64,000 nt of DNA from Allobosea sp. LC85 (GTDB lineage: Bacteria; Pseudomonadota; Alphaproteobacteria; Rhizobiales; Beijerinckiaceae), in the NCBI RefSeq assembly GCF_000735605.1, contig NZ_JPKG01000004.1, positions 175,746 to 239,745 of the forward strand, given 5' to 3'. Of the stretch, positions 1 to 8,161 are shown piece after piece. Position numbers and translations under genes: made by a program. The notes under the pieces were generated by a model. The model saw only the letters and a program-made list of their open reading frames with translations. It did not search any database and was not told the DNA's origin. Position 1 is the stretch's first letter; each line of letters starts with the position of its first letter.

Positions 1-40
1 TACCCTTGCCTCAGTCCCGCAGCAGGCCGCGCGGCCGGGC

Positions 41-223
41 ATGTCGCGTTTGCAGTCCAGCCTGGCGAGCCTGCGAAACCTGTTCTCGACCTGGCGCTGG
101 CGGCTGCGCTTCCGCTGGCAACTCGAGCGGACATTGCAGGAGAACCCGCATCTGATCAGGGATATCGGCCTGACAAAACGGCAGGTCGAGACAGAAATCG
201 CCAAGCCCTTCTGGCGGCGATGA
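41..223 (+). CDS. DUF1127 family small protein
   Basis: This 60-residue protein has the arrangement of DUF1127 (YjiS-like) proteins. A basic, Trp/Arg-rich N-terminal half (WRWRLRFRWQLERTL) is followed by a C-terminal block with DIGLTKRQVETEIAKPFWRR. The second block matches the family's D-I-G-L-x-R and K-P-F-W signatures. Such proteins are common in alphaproteobacteria, and some are reported to affect RNA or phosphate metabolism, but no function can be assigned here. It stands alone near the left window edge and converges with the SorC regulator gene. The ATG at 41 has no clear Shine-Dalgarno sequence, so the start is only probable. Confidence 0.8.
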   Translation: MSRLQSSLASLRNLFSTWRWRLRFRWQLERTLQENPHLIRDIGLTKRQVETEIAKPFWRR

Positions 224-244
224 GCCGCCCGGCGCGCTCACGCT

Positions 245-1192
245 TCAGCCCCGATGCAGCGCCAGCACGGCCGAAGCGGCGTCTTCATCGGTAATCAGCA
301 CGCACGCCAGCCTGGCGCGGAGCGCGGCTGCGATCACCGCGGCCTTGTTCGTGCCGCCCGACGCCAGAATCATGGTCGGGATGCGGCGCAGGCCATCCAG
401 GGGGAGGGCGATGGCGCGGCGGTTGATCGGGTGGTCGATCGCGTTGCCCTCACCGTCGATGAACTGACCGAGCATGTCGCCGACCGCGCCATGCGCCGCC
501 AGTTCCCTGGTGCCGACATCGCCGGGCAGCCCGTAGCGCACCAGGAGCGAACGCTCGCTCAGATCACCGGCGCTGAGGATCGCGACATCGGTGGCGCGGA
601 TGCGGGCGAAGGCGGCCTCGAACACGTCCTGCGCCAGGATGGTGTCGCGCGATTGCGGCGTGCCGGCATAGATCGGCGCGGCGAGGTAATGGCACTCCGC
701 CTGCCAGAGCCTGGCGAAATGGCTGGCGATCTCGAAGGTGTTGATCTCGATGCCATAGGTCAGCCCGCCCATCATCGAGGTCACGGTCAGTTCGCGATAC
801 TGGCCGGCCCGCACATGCCGGATCGTCTCGCGCAGTGTCCCGCCCCAGCCGACGCCGAAGACACCCGAGGGATGCTCGTCGATGATGCGCGAGACCAGCT
901 CGCCGGCCGCCTTGCCGATCTGCGCGGAGATCTGCGCGGGATCGCTCGGCGTCGGCACGACGATCGCGTCCTTGAGGCCGAACGCCTCGACCAGCGCCTG
1001 TTCCAGCCTGACGCAGCTCTCCAGCCGCGAATTGATCGTGATATTGACGAGCCCGCTGCTGCGCGCCTCGTTCAACAGGCGGTTGACCCGCAGTCGCGTC
1101 ATCTTCAGCCGGTCGGCGATATCCGCCTGGGTCAGGCCTTCCATGTAATAGAGCCAGGCGGCCCTGACCTGAATCTGCGGATCCTCCGGCAT
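245..1192 (-). CDS. SorC-family sugar-binding transcriptional regulator (first copy)
   Basis: This 315-residue protein has the SorC/DeoR-type layout. An N-terminal helix-turn-helix lies at about residues 10-55 (LYYMEGLTQADIADRLKMTR), followed by a sugar-phosphate binding domain with GVGWGGTLRETI and, near the end, the family's conserved ASGGTNKAAVIAAALRA and ITDEDAASAVL segments. SorC proteins sense phosphorylated sugars or polyols and control adjacent catabolic operons. The gene is divergent from the zinc dehydrogenase gene starting at 1412, and the 219-bp spacer holds a 6-bp inverted repeat at 1351-1372 that could be its operator. A second SorC gene lies at 4721, so the locus has two regulators of the same family, probably answering different effectors. 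Confidence 0.9.
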   Translation of the reverse strand: MPEDPQIQVRAAWLYYMEGLTQADIADRLKMTRLRVNRLLNEARSSGLVNITINSRLESCVRLEQALVEAFGLKDAIVVPTPSDPAQISAQIGKAAGELVSRIIDEHPSGVFGVGWGGTLRETIRHVRAGQYRELTVTSMMGGLTYGIEINTFEIASHFARLWQAECHYLAAPIYAGTPQSRDTILAQDVFEAAFARIRATDVAILSAGDLSERSLLVRYGLPGDVGTRELAAHGAVGDMLGQFIDGEGNAIDHPINRRAIALPLDGLRRIPTMILASGGTNKAAVIAAALRARLACVLITDEDAASAVLALHRG

Positions 1193-1350
1193 CGCGTCAT
1201 CCCAAGGGCGAGAGCGGCGTCGAGACCGCCAGCCCCTCGCGGCGGAATCGGTTTAAGTCGCGTTCCTGCACCGGGCTTACATCGCTTTCGCTGACGCCCA
1301 CAACGCACAGCCGCGCGGCCTGCCGCTGCGGATTTGCCTTGACCATCACT

Positions 1351-1372
1351 AATGTAAATACAAAAATACATT
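1351..1372. promoter_or_regulatory. Inverted-repeat candidate operator in the SorC/dehydrogenase spacer
   Basis: AATGTA and TACATT form perfect 6-bp arms around a 10-bp A-rich spacer, in an AT-rich island within GC-rich DNA. A possible -35 box TTGACC lies at 1339-1344 on the plus strand. The position between a SorC regulator and its divergent target suggests an operator. Binding is inferred. Confidence 0.4.
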
Positions 1373-1411
1373 TGTTGAAAGCCCCCCAGCGAAGCCGGAG
1401 TGCATTGCGGA

Positions 1412-2452
1412 ATGTCCCACGCCATCTTTCTTCACGCCGCGGGTGACGCGCGCTTTGCGCCGTTCAACCTGCGCGAGGGGGCTCCCGGCGAAACCCTGCT
1501 GGATGTCGCAGCCGTCGGCCTCTGTGGCAGCGACCTGCACTATTACAAGGATGGCGGCATCGGTTCGGCCGTGATTGCAGCCCCTTTCGTGCCGGGCCAC
1601 GAGTTCAGCGGCTGGCTGACCGAGGACCTGCCGGAGCTCGGCCTGGCGCGGGGCGCGCTGGTCGCGGTCGATCCGAACCAGGCCTGCGGCCAGTGCCAGC
1701 ATTGCCGCGACGGCCACCCCAATCTCTGCCCCGATGTCGTGTTCATCGGCGCGCCCCCGCATGATGGCGCGATGACCGAGCGGATCTGGGTGCCGAAATC
1801 GCAGATCGTTCCCGTGCCCGAGCGCTTCACGCCGAGCGATGCCGTGATGCTCGAACCGCTCGGGGTCGCGATCCACGCGGTCGATCTCGCGAGGCCCCGC
1901 CTGCTCGAGCGTGTCGCGCTGATCGGCTGCGGCCCGATCGGGCTCCTGATCCTGCAGGTGCTGCGGACCGTCGGCGTCGGCGAGATCCTGGCCTGCGATC
2001 CGCAGCCGCATCGGCGCGCGCTGGCACTCAAGCTCGGTGCGAGCAAGGCCGGCGCCAGCGTTGCCGAGATCGCGGACTGGACCAAGGGCGAGGGCATGCC
2101 GCTGGTGATCGAGGCGACCAATGCGCCGGAAGGCTTTCGCGATGCCATTCGCGCCGCGCGCATCGGCGGGCGGGTCGTGCTCGTCGGCATCCCCGATGGT
2201 GACAGCTATGTCGTTCCCGCCGCCGAAGCCCGCCGGCGCGGCCTCACCATCAAGTTTTCGCGCCGCATGGGCCATGTCTATCCCCGGGCGATCGAACTCG
2301 TCGCGCAGGGCAAGGTCGATGTCGATGCGGTCGTCAGCCACCGCTTCTCGCTCACTGAGGGGCCGAACGCCTTTCGTCGCCATGCCGCCAATGAGCCCGG
2401 CATGGTGAAGAGCCTGATCTATCCCAAGGGGCCCGCTGATGACGCGCGCTGA
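1412..2452 (+). CDS. Zinc-dependent polyol/alcohol dehydrogenase (sorbitol dehydrogenase-like MDR)
   Basis: This roughly 346-residue enzyme is a medium-chain zinc dehydrogenase of the sorbitol/xylitol/L-idonate type. The catalytic zinc motifs are GLCGSDLHYYKDGG and GHEF near the N-terminus. The structural zinc loop NQACGQCQHCRDGHPNLC carries all four cysteines. A Rossmann motif IGCGPIGLL follows at about residues 170-180. It probably oxidises a polyol to a ketose with NAD. The downstream xylulokinase gene suggests a product such as xylulose. I prefer the ATG at 1412; a GTG at 1400 would add four residues. A 50-bp gap separates it from xylB, consistent with co-transcription. Confidence 0.85.
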   Translation: MSHAIFLHAAGDARFAPFNLREGAPGETLLDVAAVGLCGSDLHYYKDGGIGSAVIAAPFVPGHEFSGWLTEDLPELGLARGALVAVDPNQACGQCQHCRDGHPNLCPDVVFIGAPPHDGAMTERIWVPKSQIVPVPERFTPSDAVMLEPLGVAIHAVDLARPRLLERVALIGCGPIGLLILQVLRTVGVGEILACDPQPHRRALALKLGASKAGASVAEIADWTKGEGMPLVIEATNAPEGFRDAIRAARIGGRVVLVGIPDGDSYVVPAAEARRRGLTIKFSRRMGHVYPRAIELVAQGKVDVDAVVSHRFSLTEGPNAFRRHAANEPGMVKSLIYPKGPADDAR

Positions 2453-2502
2453 GCTTCGTGGAAATATAATGGGCGTCCGATACTGGCGAGGCGGCGCCTG
2501 AC

Positions 2503-3963
2503 GTGAGCTTCATCGGCATCGACCTCGGCACCTCGTCGCTCAAGGCCATCCTGGTCGATGATCGCCAGCACGTCGTTGCCGCAACGACGCGCGATCTCAC
2601 TGTGTTTCGTTACGCGCCGCTCTGGTCGGAGCAGGAGCCGGGCGATTGGATTGCCGCAGCGCTGGCGGCGCTTCGGGACCTCAGGAACTCTGCTCCCTCC
2701 GCCTTTCGTCTCTGCCGGGGCATTGGCCTCTCCGGGCAGATGCATGGCGCCGTGCTTCTGGACGAGGCCGACCGGCCACTGCGTCCCTGCATCCTCTGGA
2801 ATGATGGCCGCGCCAGCGCGGAATGCGCCGAACTCGAGGTGGCCGAGCCGGCCGCGTGCGCAATCACCGGCAATCTCGCGATGCCCGGCTTCACCGCGCC
2901 AAAGCTGCTCTGGCTCCGCCGGCATGAGCCCGATCTCTTCCGGCGAACCCGAAAAATCCTGCTGCCGAAGGCCTATCTGCGCCTCGTGCTGACGGGGGAG
3001 GCGATCGAGGAGATGTCGGATGCGTCCGGCACGCTCTGGCTCGATGTCGGCTCCCGCGACTGGTCGGACAGAATGATTGCGGCGACCGGGCTCGAGCGCA
3101 GCCAGATGCCCGCCCTCGTCGAGGGTTCGGAGCCCGCCGGCCGGATGCGTCCGGATCTCGCGCGAGAGCTCGGCTTCGAGACACCGCCCCTGTTCGCCGG
3201 CGGGGCGGGCGACAACGCGGCCGGCGCGGTTGGCCTGGGGGCCGTCGCCGCTGGGGCGAGTTTCCTGTCGCTCGGCACATCCGGCGTGCTCTGGCGCACC
3301 ACTGCCGGCTTCGAGCCGCGGGCGGAGAAGGCCGTTCATGCCTTCTGCCATGCCTTGCCCGGCCGCTGGCACCAGATGTCGGTGCATCTCTCCGCCGCCG
3401 CGAGCCTGAACTGGTGGGCGACCGTGACCGGAAACAGCGAAGCCGAGCTGCTGGCGGCGCTCGGTGAGACCGCCCAGGCGCCATCGCCGGTGCTGTTCAC
3501 GCCCTATCTCTCCGGCGAGCGCACGCCCCAAAACGACCCGCAGATGCGCGGCGGCTTCGCCCGCCTTGGGTTTGAGACCGGCCGCAACGCCATGACGCAG
3601 GCGGTTCTGGAAGGCGTCGCCTTCGCCTTCCGCGATGGCAAGGCGGCGCTGGAAAGCGCGGGCGCGCCGATCACGGAGGCCGTGGTGATTGGCGGCGGCG
3701 CGCGCTCGGACCTGTGGCTTTCCACCCTCGCCAGCGTGCTGGACATGCCATTGCATCGCTATCCCCAGACTGAGACCGGTGCGGCCTTTGGCGCAGCGCG
3801 GCTCGCCCGCCTGGCCTGCACCGGCGAGGACCCCATCGAAATCTGTACCCAACCCGGTGGCAGCCCAGAGACCTTCCTTCCCCAGCGCGATCTGGTTGCC
3901 GCCTATATGGAGCGCTACGACGACTGGCGGAGCGCCGCCGAGTTCAGCCGCGCGCTGCATTAG
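2503..3963 (+). CDS. xylB: Xylulokinase
   Basis: This 486-residue FGGY-family kinase phosphorylates D-xylulose (or a close ketose) to the 5-phosphate for the pentose phosphate pathway. The N-terminal phosphate-binding motif is IGIDLGTSSLKAI. The xylulokinase-type segment GIGLSGQMHGAVLLD comes next, with LWNDGRA close behind. The C-terminal ATP-binding domain has GGGARSDLW at about residue 398. The start is a GTG at 2503. A perfect 8-bp stem (3946-3953 with 3964-3971) encloses the stop codon, without a T-run. Polyol dehydrogenase plus xylulokinase is a classic pair for arabitol, xylitol or sorbitol use. Confidence 0.92.
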   Translation: MSFIGIDLGTSSLKAILVDDRQHVVAATTRDLTVFRYAPLWSEQEPGDWIAAALAALRDLRNSAPSAFRLCRGIGLSGQMHGAVLLDEADRPLRPCILWNDGRASAECAELEVAEPAACAITGNLAMPGFTAPKLLWLRRHEPDLFRRTRKILLPKAYLRLVLTGEAIEEMSDASGTLWLDVGSRDWSDRMIAATGLERSQMPALVEGSEPAGRMRPDLARELGFETPPLFAGGAGDNAAGAVGLGAVAAGASFLSLGTSGVLWRTTAGFEPRAEKAVHAFCHALPGRWHQMSVHLSAAASLNWWATVTGNSEAELLAALGETAQAPSPVLFTPYLSGERTPQNDPQMRGGFARLGFETGRNAMTQAVLEGVAFAFRDGKAALESAGAPITEAVVIGGGARSDLWLSTLASVLDMPLHRYPQTETGAAFGAARLARLACTGEDPIEICTQPGGSPETFLPQRDLVAAYMERYDDWRSAAEFSRALH

Positions 3964-3997
3964 GCGCGGCTGCAGGATTTGACAGAATGATGGGCGA

Positions 3998-4016
3998 ATG
4001 CTCTTGATCTGAGCAT
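3998..4016. promoter_or_regulatory. Inverted repeat ATGCTC-N7-GAGCAT, candidate SorC operator
   Basis: Perfect 6-bp arms flank 7 bp just upstream of the HAD hydrolase gene. The same GAGCA half-site recurs twice in the promoter of the ugpB-like gene (5785-5815). This suggests one regulator acts at both places, most likely the SorC protein encoded between them. A TTGACA at 3979-3984 could be the -35 box. Confidence 0.45.
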
Positions 4017-4039
4017 CCGTTCACGATTGTTGCTGTCTC

Positions 4040-4714
4040 ATGGCTTCGCATCCGCGCTTCGACCTCATCATCCTCGACTGCGACGGCGTGCTCGTCGACA
4101 GCGAGACGATCAGTTGCCGCACCCTGGTCGATATTCTCTCGCCACTGGACCCGGATTATGATCTGGAAGCGGTGATGCGGCGCTATCTCGGGCGCCCCGC
4201 CAGCGCAGTCGTCGAGGATTATGAGCGCATGACCGGCCGGCCGGCTCCGGAGAGTTTCAGGCGGGACTGGCGGGCGCGGCTCTTCTCCGCCTTCAGCGCA
4301 GCGCTGCAGCCCATCGCGGGCGTCCGCGAGGCGGTGGAAGGTTTCGATGTCGACTATTGCGTCGCATCCTCCAGCGACGAGGAGCGCATCGAGCACTGCC
4401 TGCGCAAGGTCGGGCTCTGGGACCTGTTCGCGGGGCGGATCTTCAGTACGACGCGCGTCCAGCGCGGCAAGCCCGCGCCCGATCTGTTCCTGCTCGCGGC
4501 GCGCGAGCGGGGCGTCGAGCCCGAGCGCTGCCTCGTCATCGAGGACAGCGTCAGCGGCGTGCTCGCCGCCAAGGCGGCCGGAATGACCGCCTATGGCCTG
4601 ACCGCGGGCAGCCATTTCGCGGTGCTCGACCAGCGGCGCGCGCTGATCGAGGCCGGCGCCGACAGGCTGCTCGGCGCCTGGCGCGAGCTCGCGCTGCCTG
4701 CGACGGCGGGCTGA
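4040..4714 (+). CDS. HAD-superfamily phosphatase/phosphomutase-like hydrolase
   Basis: This 224-residue protein has the four HAD motifs. Motif I is [14 protein letters not shown], with nucleophile and acid/base aspartates near residues 13 and 15. Motif II is the CVASSS segment, motif III is the Lys of QRGKPAPD, and motif IV is [19 protein letters not shown]. The helical cap between I and II places it in the beta-phosphoglucomutase/sugar-phosphatase subfamily. In this context it probably dephosphorylates or isomerises a sugar or polyol phosphate. The gene ends 6 bp before the second SorC regulator, and an inverted repeat shared with the ugpB promoter lies just upstream. Substrate is unknown. 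Confidence 0.85.
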   Translation: MASHPRFDLIILDCDGVLVDSETISCRTLVDILSPLDPDYDLEAVMRRYLGRPASAVVEDYERMTGRPAPESFRRDWRARLFSAFSAALQPIAGVREAVEGFDVDYCVASSSDEERIEHCLRKVGLWDLFAGRIFSTTRVQRGKPAPDLFLLAARERGVEPERCLVIEDSVSGVLAAKAAGMTAYGLTAGSHFAVLDQRRALIEAGADRLLGAWRELALPATAG

Positions 4715-4720
4715 CGCGCC

Positions 4721-5668
4721 ATGGCCGAGAATGACAGCGCACGCCTCGACGATGCTGCCCGCGCCGGCTGGCTCTATTACATTGCCGGCCGCACGCAGGA
4801 CGATATCGCGGGGATCCTGAACATCTCGCGCCCGGCGGCGCAGCGCCTGGTCTCGCTCAGTCGCAGCGAAGGTCTGATCGGCTTCCAGATGAACCATCCG
4901 ATCGGCGCCTGCATGGAGCTCGCCGCGCGGCTGCGCGACCGTTTCGAGCTGCTGCATTGCGAGATCGCGCCCTCCGACGGATCGGCCGAGACGGCTGCGG
5001 CTGGGGTCGCCTCGCTCGGCGGCGTGCTGATCGAGCGGTGGCTGCGCTCGCGCAAATCTCTGGTCATGGCGCTCGGCACCGGGCGCTCGATGCGCGCCAG
5101 CATCGAGCGCGTGTCGCCGATGTCCTGCCCGCTGCACCGGCTCGTCTCGCTGGTCGGCACGATCTCGCCGGATGGTTCGGCCAGTCCGTTCGACACGCTG
5201 GTCAAGCTCGCCGAGATCACCAAGGCCCAGCATTTTCCGATGCCGCTGCCGCTCTATGTCTCGAGCCCGGAGGAGCGGGCGCAGCTGATCGAGATCGAGG
5301 CGATCCGGCGCATCCGTGCCATCGCCGGCGAAGCCGATCTCTGGCTGATGGGCATCAGCCAGATCGGCGAGGACGCCGTGCTCTATCGGGACGGTTTCAT
5401 GACGCGCAGTGAGCTGCTCGAAATGGTCCGTCACGGCGCGGTCGGCGAGGTCACCGGCTGGGTCTTCGACGGGGAGGGCAAGCTGCTCGACCGCGGCACC
5501 AATCTGCGCGTCACCTCCGTGCCGCCGGAGCCCGGCAGCGACCGGCTGCGGATCTGCATTGGCCAGGGCGCGGCCAAGGTCGGCCCCTTGCGGGCCGCGC
5601 TCAGCGGCCGCCTCATCAACGGCCTCGTCACGGACGAGGACACCGCGCGCGCCCTGCTGGCGCTCTGA
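4721..5668 (+). CDS. SorC-family sugar-binding transcriptional regulator (second copy)
   Basis: This 315-residue protein has the same length and plan as the SorC protein at 245-1192, but the two are clearly diverged. The N-terminal HTH (LYYIAGRTQDDIAGILNISR) precedes the sugar-binding domain, which ends with GQGAAKVGPLRAALSGRLIN and LVTDEDTARALLAL. It follows the HAD gene with 6 bp between and precedes the importer operon. Two GAGCA-N2-TGCTC palindromes in the next promoter and one GAGCAT repeat before the HAD gene are its most plausible targets. The effector is probably a phosphorylated polyol, by family analogy. Confidence 0.9.
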   Translation: MAENDSARLDDAARAGWLYYIAGRTQDDIAGILNISRPAAQRLVSLSRSEGLIGFQMNHPIGACMELAARLRDRFELLHCEIAPSDGSAETAAAGVASLGGVLIERWLRSRKSLVMALGTGRSMRASIERVSPMSCPLHRLVSLVGTISPDGSASPFDTLVKLAEITKAQHFPMPLPLYVSSPEERAQLIEIEAIRRIRAIAGEADLWLMGISQIGEDAVLYRDGFMTRSELLEMVRHGAVGEVTGWVFDGEGKLLDRGTNLRVTSVPPEPGSDRLRICIGQGAAKVGPLRAALSGRLINGLVTDEDTARALLAL

Positions 5669-5762
5669 ATCCGCCAAACTCCTCCCAAGTCGACACACTC
5701 CCTCTTCCTGTCCAACCTGCGTCCCGGGTCGCCGGCGGCTGTCATCGCTTTGTCATCGATGG

Positions 5763-5815
5763 TTGACATAGAGAGGGAGTGTGCGAGCATATGCTTCAAT
5801 CAAGAGCAGATGCTC
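5763..5815 (+). promoter_or_regulatory. Promoter of the ugpB-like operon with two GAGCA palindromes
   Basis: A consensus -35 TTGACA lies at 5763-5768, with a weak -10 near 5786-5792. Two palindromes follow: GAGCA-TA-TGCTT at 5785-5796 over the -10, and the perfect GAGCA-GA-TGCTC at 5804-5815. Their centres are 19 bp apart, about two helical turns. Repressor binding here would block polymerase. The same half-site occurs at 3998-4016. A strong Shine-Dalgarno (GAGGGAGG) precedes the ATG at 5842. Confidence 0.55.
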
Positions 5816-5841
5816 ATATAAACTGACGAGGGAGGCTTGGA

Positions 5842-7155
5842 ATGCGACCTGTCTTTGGAGCGCTTGCTGGTGCTGGCGCGTTGCTTCTGGCGGGGTTGTC
5901 CTCCGCCCAGGCGGCAACCGAAATCGAGTTCTGGCATGCGATGAGCGGCGCGCTCGGCGAACGCGTCGACGAGTTGGTCAAGAAGTTCAACGACTCGCAG
6001 AAGGACTATGTCGTCAAGGCGGTGGGCAAGGGCACCTATGACGAGGTCCTGAACGGCACGATCGCGGCCTATCGGGCCAAGCGCCAGCCGGAGATCGTGC
6101 AGTCGAACGAGCGCTCCTTCCTGACCATGGTCAATTCGGGGGCGATCATCCCGACCAGCGAGTTGATGGCCCAGCAGGGCCAGCCGATCGACGTCAAGAC
6201 ATACATCGCGCCGGTCGTCAGCTACTACGCCATCGACGGCAAGCTCCAGGCGATGCCGTTCAACTCCTCGACGCCGATCCTGTTCTACAATCGCGACCAT
6301 TTCAAAGCCGCGGGCTTCGAGAAGCCGGGCGCGACCTGGCAGGAGCTCGAGCCGCAGCTCGACGCGATCAAGGCCAAGGGCGTGTCGAAATGCGCCATGG
6401 TGCTGCCGGGCGACTATGAGTGGAGTTTCCTCGAGAATTACAGCGCCGTGAACGACATCCCGTATGCGACCAAGCGCAACGGCATGGACGGGCTCGACGC
6501 CAGCTTCGTCTTCAACAAGGGCAAGCTCGTCGGCCAGGTCGAGCGCATGAAGCGGCTGATCTCGTCGGGCGTGATGCAGCTCGCGGGGCAGGGCGTCATC
6601 CCGATCCAGCTCTTCACCTCGGGCGAATGCTCGGCGATCATCGCCTCGACCGCCTCGCATGCCGCCGTCGTCGCCGCCGCCAAATTCGACTGGAGCGCAG
6701 CCGAGATGCCCTTCGAGCAGGGCGTGACGCCGAAGAACAGCGTCATCGGCGGCGCGGCGCTCTGGACCCTCAAGGGCCACTCGCCGGAAAAGTACAAGGC
6801 GATCGCGGCCTTCTACAATTTCCTGGCCCAGACCGACACGCAGGTCTGGTGGCACCAGGCCACCGGCTATGTGCCCGTCACCGTCGCCGCCTATGACGCC
6901 GCCAAGGCGCAGGGCTACTACCAGAAGAACCCGACGCGGGAGATCGCAGTCGTGCAGCTGATGCGCGGCACGCCGAGCGACAATTCGCTGGGCTTCCGCA
7001 TCGGCAACAGCAACCAGATCAATGTCGCGATCATGGAAGAGGTCTCGGCCGCCTTCCTGGGCCGCAAGCCGGTGCAGCAGGCGCTCGACGATGCCGTCTC
7101 GCGCGGCAACGAGTCGCTGCGCCGCTACGAGCAGCTCAATGCTGGCAAGAAGTAG
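5842..7155 (+). CDS. ugpB: ABC transporter substrate-binding protein, UgpB-like
   Basis: This 437-residue periplasmic binding protein has a signal peptide of about 25 residues ending at a SSAQAA-type cleavage site. It follows the glycerol-3-phosphate/glycerophosphodiester binder UgpB throughout: IEFWHAMSGALGERVDEL, PFNSSTPILFYNRD, LENYSAVNDIPYATKRNGMDG, NSVIGGAALW, WWHQATGYVPVT and ALDDAVSRGNESLRRYE. The length equals that of E. coli UgpB. Some binding-region positions differ from E. coli UgpB as I recall it, for example in the segment before LENYSA and in GNSNQIN, so the ligand may be a related polyol-phosphate ester. It is the first gene of ugpB-ugpA-ugpE-GDPD. Confidence 0.82.
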   Translation: MRPVFGALAGAGALLLAGLSSAQAATEIEFWHAMSGALGERVDELVKKFNDSQKDYVVKAVGKGTYDEVLNGTIAAYRAKRQPEIVQSNERSFLTMVNSGAIIPTSELMAQQGQPIDVKTYIAPVVSYYAIDGKLQAMPFNSSTPILFYNRDHFKAAGFEKPGATWQELEPQLDAIKAKGVSKCAMVLPGDYEWSFLENYSAVNDIPYATKRNGMDGLDASFVFNKGKLVGQVERMKRLISSGVMQLAGQGVIPIQLFTSGECSAIIASTASHAAVVAAAKFDWSAAEMPFEQGVTPKNSVIGGAALWTLKGHSPEKYKAIAAFYNFLAQTDTQVWWHQATGYVPVTVAAYDAAKAQGYYQKNPTREIAVVQLMRGTPSDNSLGFRIGNSNQINVAIMEEVSAAFLGRKPVQQALDDAVSRGNESLRRYEQLNAGKK

Positions 7156-8146
7156 CGCGGCGGAGCTTCCCGCGGCGGCCGGCGGCAGCGGTTGGCGCTT
7201 GCGCTGGCCGCTGCGGCGCCGGGCTGCTCCGGCCTTCGCCGACGGTCAGGCCGAGAGCGGCTTGAAGCGGGCCCATTTCACGGAATGGCGCTTGCCCTTC
7301 TGGCTGCTGGCGCCGCAGCTCTTCGTCCTCCTGCTGTTCTTCTTCATCCCCTCGGTCAGGGCGCTGATCCAGGCGTTCCAGCTCACCGATCCGTTTGGCG
7401 CGACGACGCAATGGGTCGGCTTCCAGAATTTCGAGCGGCTGTTCCGCAGCAGCGTCTACTGGTCCTCGGTCCAGGTCACGGTGGTGTTCACCGTCGCGCA
7501 GAACGTGCTGACGCTGTCGCTGGCGCTGCTGCTCGCCTTCGCCTCGAACCACATCCTGCGCGGGCGCGGCGCCTACCGCACCATCCTGCTGCTGCCCTAT
7601 GCGATCGCGCCCGCGATCGCCGGCATCATGCTCGCCTTCCTGTTTAACCCGCGCGTCGGCCCGGTCGCCCATATGCTGCAGGGGCTCGGCTTCGACTGGG
7701 ATCCGAACCGCAATTCCTCGCATGCGCTCGCCCTGATCGTCATGGCGGCGTCCTGGAAGCACATCTGCTACAACTACATCTTCCTGGTCGCGGCGCTGCT
7801 TTCGGTGCCCCATTCGATCCTGGAATCCGCCTATCTCGACGGGGCCGGGCCGATCCAGCGTTTCCTGCGCATCTCGCTGCCGATGATCGCGCCGACGCTG
7901 TTCTTCCTGATCGTCATCAATTTCGTCTACGGGCTGTTCGAGACCTTCGCCATCATCGACGCGACGACGCGTGGCGGCCCGGCCGGGGCGACCTCGATCC
8001 TGGTCTACAAGGTCTATCAGGACGGCTTCGTCACGCTCGATCTCGGCTCGTCCGCCGCCCAATCCGTGATCCTGATGGGGCTGGCCCTGCTCCTCACCTA
8101 TGCGCAGTTCCGCTTCATCGAGCGGCGCGTGAACTACAGCGTTTAG
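7139..8146 (+). CDS. ugpA: ABC transporter permease, UgpA-like
   Basis: This MalF/UgpA-type inner-membrane permease begins with APQLFVLLLFFFIPSVRALIQAF and has about six membrane segments. The EAA loop for ATPase contact is around ESAYLDGAGPIQRFLRISLP. ILLLPYAIAPAIAGIMLAFLF and the C-terminal SSAAQSVILM match UgpA. Two starts are possible. The ATG at 7139 overlaps the ugpB end by 17 bp and gives 335 residues with an unusual basic, low-complexity N-terminus. A TTG at 7262 would give 294 residues, the usual UgpA length. The second may be the true start, so the N-terminus is uncertain. Confidence 0.85.
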   Translation: MLARSSAAELPAAAGGSGWRLRWPLRRRAAPAFADGQAESGLKRAHFTEWRLPFWLLAPQLFVLLLFFFIPSVRALIQAFQLTDPFGATTQWVGFQNFERLFRSSVYWSSVQVTVVFTVAQNVLTLSLALLLAFASNHILRGRGAYRTILLLPYAIAPAIAGIMLAFLFNPRVGPVAHMLQGLGFDWDPNRNSSHALALIVMAASWKHICYNYIFLVAALLSVPHSILESAYLDGAGPIQRFLRISLPMIAPTLFFLIVINFVYGLFETFAIIDATTRGGPAGATSILVYKVYQDGFVTLDLGSSAAQSVILMGLALLLTYAQFRFIERRVNYSV

Positions 8147-8161
8147 GGGAGGGGCCTGAGC

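Noticed and set aside
3944..5698. A 584-codon minus-strand frame opposite the HAD and SorC genes
   Set aside because: Composition is that of an antisense shadow, and the plus strand carries two genes with full family motifs.
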